Shown here piece after piece: positions 62,822 to 64,000 of a DNA stretch of 64,000 bases. The translations under genes and the position numbers were made by a program. Under the pieces are notes generated by a model. The model was not told where the DNA came from and did no database searches. It saw only the letters and a program-made list of their open reading frames with translations. Each line of letters starts with the position of its first letter. Position 1 is the stretch's first letter. The DNA is from Pseudomonas silesiensis (GTDB lineage Bacteria > Pseudomonadota > Gammaproteobacteria > Pseudomonadales > Pseudomonadaceae), in assembly GCF_001661075.1 (NCBI RefSeq), contig NZ_CP014870.1:4112501-4176500 (forward strand), in the 5' to 3' direction.

Positions 62822-63084
62822 AAGTTCCCGCTGGTCGTTGAGGCAAGGCATTTGGATACCTGGGTATCGGCAGTCGACGCGAAATAGTGAGCGTCCGTAC
62901 GTCGCGCCAAGCCCGCCGGCTTGATCGATGGCAACGATGCGCATGAGCTGCGAGAACTGGCCGATGCGGCCTGCAGTCACCACCTTGAAGACTCGATACC
63001 CCGCGAACTAAATCAATAGGTACCCACTGCCTGCTATTGCGTTACGCTGGGTAGGCCATCACGGCACCAACAAAAGGGCCCTGT

Positions 63085-63285
63085 ATGCAATTGCATGAAG
63101 CGATAGATTTGAAAGAAGCGTATTCGGTCAGCGGCGCCAACAAGGCGGTTCAGGAAGGTTGGAAATTATTGGCCATTGCACCCGGTGCGAATGGCGTGAC
63201 TTACGTCCTTGGCAAGCAGGCAGATAAGGAAAAACCCAAGCTGCCGACAGCGGACGAAATCGCACGAGCCAATAACCGGGGGTAG
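63085..63285 (+). CDS. Small conserved-looking hypothetical protein
   Basis: A 66-residue protein (MQLHEAIDLKEAYSVSGANK, then VQEGWKLLAIAPGANGVTYV, ending in a charged tail). AAGGGCCCTGT precedes the ATG. The codon pattern is that of a real gene. No family recognised with certainty. It diverges from the cyclic-di-GMP gene across about 260 bp. Confidence 0.65.
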   Translation: MQLHEAIDLKEAYSVSGANKAVQEGWKLLAIAPGANGVTYVLGKQADKEKPKLPTADEIARANNRG

Positions 63286-63316
63286 CGTCGCGTTACGATC
63301 GGGGGAAAGGTCGACT

Positions 63317-63391
63317 CATTACGTCTACTTTTACTTCGGCCTCAAGGACGGCCCGGTGGTGCTGGATGTTCCGCTTTTACGGCCCGGATAG
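63317..63391 (+). pseudogene. Short remnant resembling a DUF1254 protein
   Basis: The frame encodes HYVYFYFGLKDGPVVLDVP, similar to the conserved LDLSxGPVVxEVP region of DUF1254 proteins, and ends at a TAG. There is nothing upstream to complete a gene. Apart from this relic, 63286-63562 holds no gene. Confidence 0.4.
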
Positions 63392-63562
63392 GGCCTTGTT
63401 CGATAAGACTCATCGGACGAAGTGGTCGCACAGCTGCTCCAGTGACAAAACCACCGCGCCAGCGCAAGACTGTTACCGGCAATCGATGCTTCGGTCGCTC
63501 ATGAGCGGTCTCCTGTCTTGATGGCGTGGCGCGCCGGTCTTTAACTATCAAGCATAGGCTGC

Positions 63563-64000
<438 letters not shown>

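Overview
This window reads as chromosomal DNA of a Pseudomonas species, probably of the fluorescens/putida type. The support is high GC coding sequence, Pseudomonas-style REP elements, the DUF6124 small-protein family, an itaconate-degradation operon laid out like the P. aeruginosa PA0877-PA0886 locus, and the 3' end of pobA at the right edge. No rRNA, tRNA, CRISPR array or intact transposase was seen. The window opens inside a TonB-dependent receptor gene and closes inside pobA.

Layout. (a) 1-14.7 kb is a mixed stretch: a TonB receptor tail, an APH(3')-type kinase, a Tat-exported alpha/beta hydrolase, an AbrB-type membrane protein divergent from a LysR regulator, an AraC/cupin regulator divergent from a diiron-type protein, a TPR protein, an ABC exporter, a chloroperoxidase-like esterase and a Mut7-C RNase. 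(b) 13.7-28 kb is metabolic: LysR, the CoA-acylating semialdehyde dehydrogenase MmsA, a FadL-type porin, then a LysR regulator divergent from an eight-gene operon (itaconyl-CoA hydratase, acyl-CoA dehydrogenase, MmgE/PrpD protein, CoA-transferase, citramalyl-CoA lyase, TRAP transporter P-Q-M). The operon ends at a strong intrinsic terminator. (c) 28-35 kb holds a Fur-box-preceded siderophore receptor, a DUF1624 membrane protein, and TrkH divergent from an orphan histidine kinase.

(d) 35.2-52.1 kb is an accessory, rearranged zone. It carries two decayed gene fragments, transporter, GST/HxlR and detoxification-type genes, and two duplications. A 391-bp direct repeat of a LysR 3' end flanks a 5.1-kb TetR/SDR/hydrolase/reductase/epoxide-hydrolase cassette. 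An ~830-bp repeat carrying a DUF6124 gene and its structured leader flanks an XRE/membrane-protein/GNAT cassette. (e) 52.2-59.6 kb looks like one catabolic regulon: a TauD/TfdA dioxygenase, a cupin of the 2,4'-dihydroxyacetophenone dioxygenase family and an acyl-CoA ligase, a convergent alpha/beta hydrolase, and two AraC-family regulators. Four copies of a 21-bp-spaced direct-repeat operator sit at the promoters of these units. (f) 59.6-64 kb holds a small membrane protein, a CHASE4-PAS-GGDEF-EAL protein, a small conserved-looking ORF and the pobA 3' end.

The best candidates for undescribed biology are the AraC-controlled dioxygenase/cupin/CoA-ligase/hydrolase regulon with its shared operator, the repeat-bounded detoxification cassette, and the duplicated DUF6124 unit with its hairpin leader. 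All functional statements come from reading the sequence; no database search was run.
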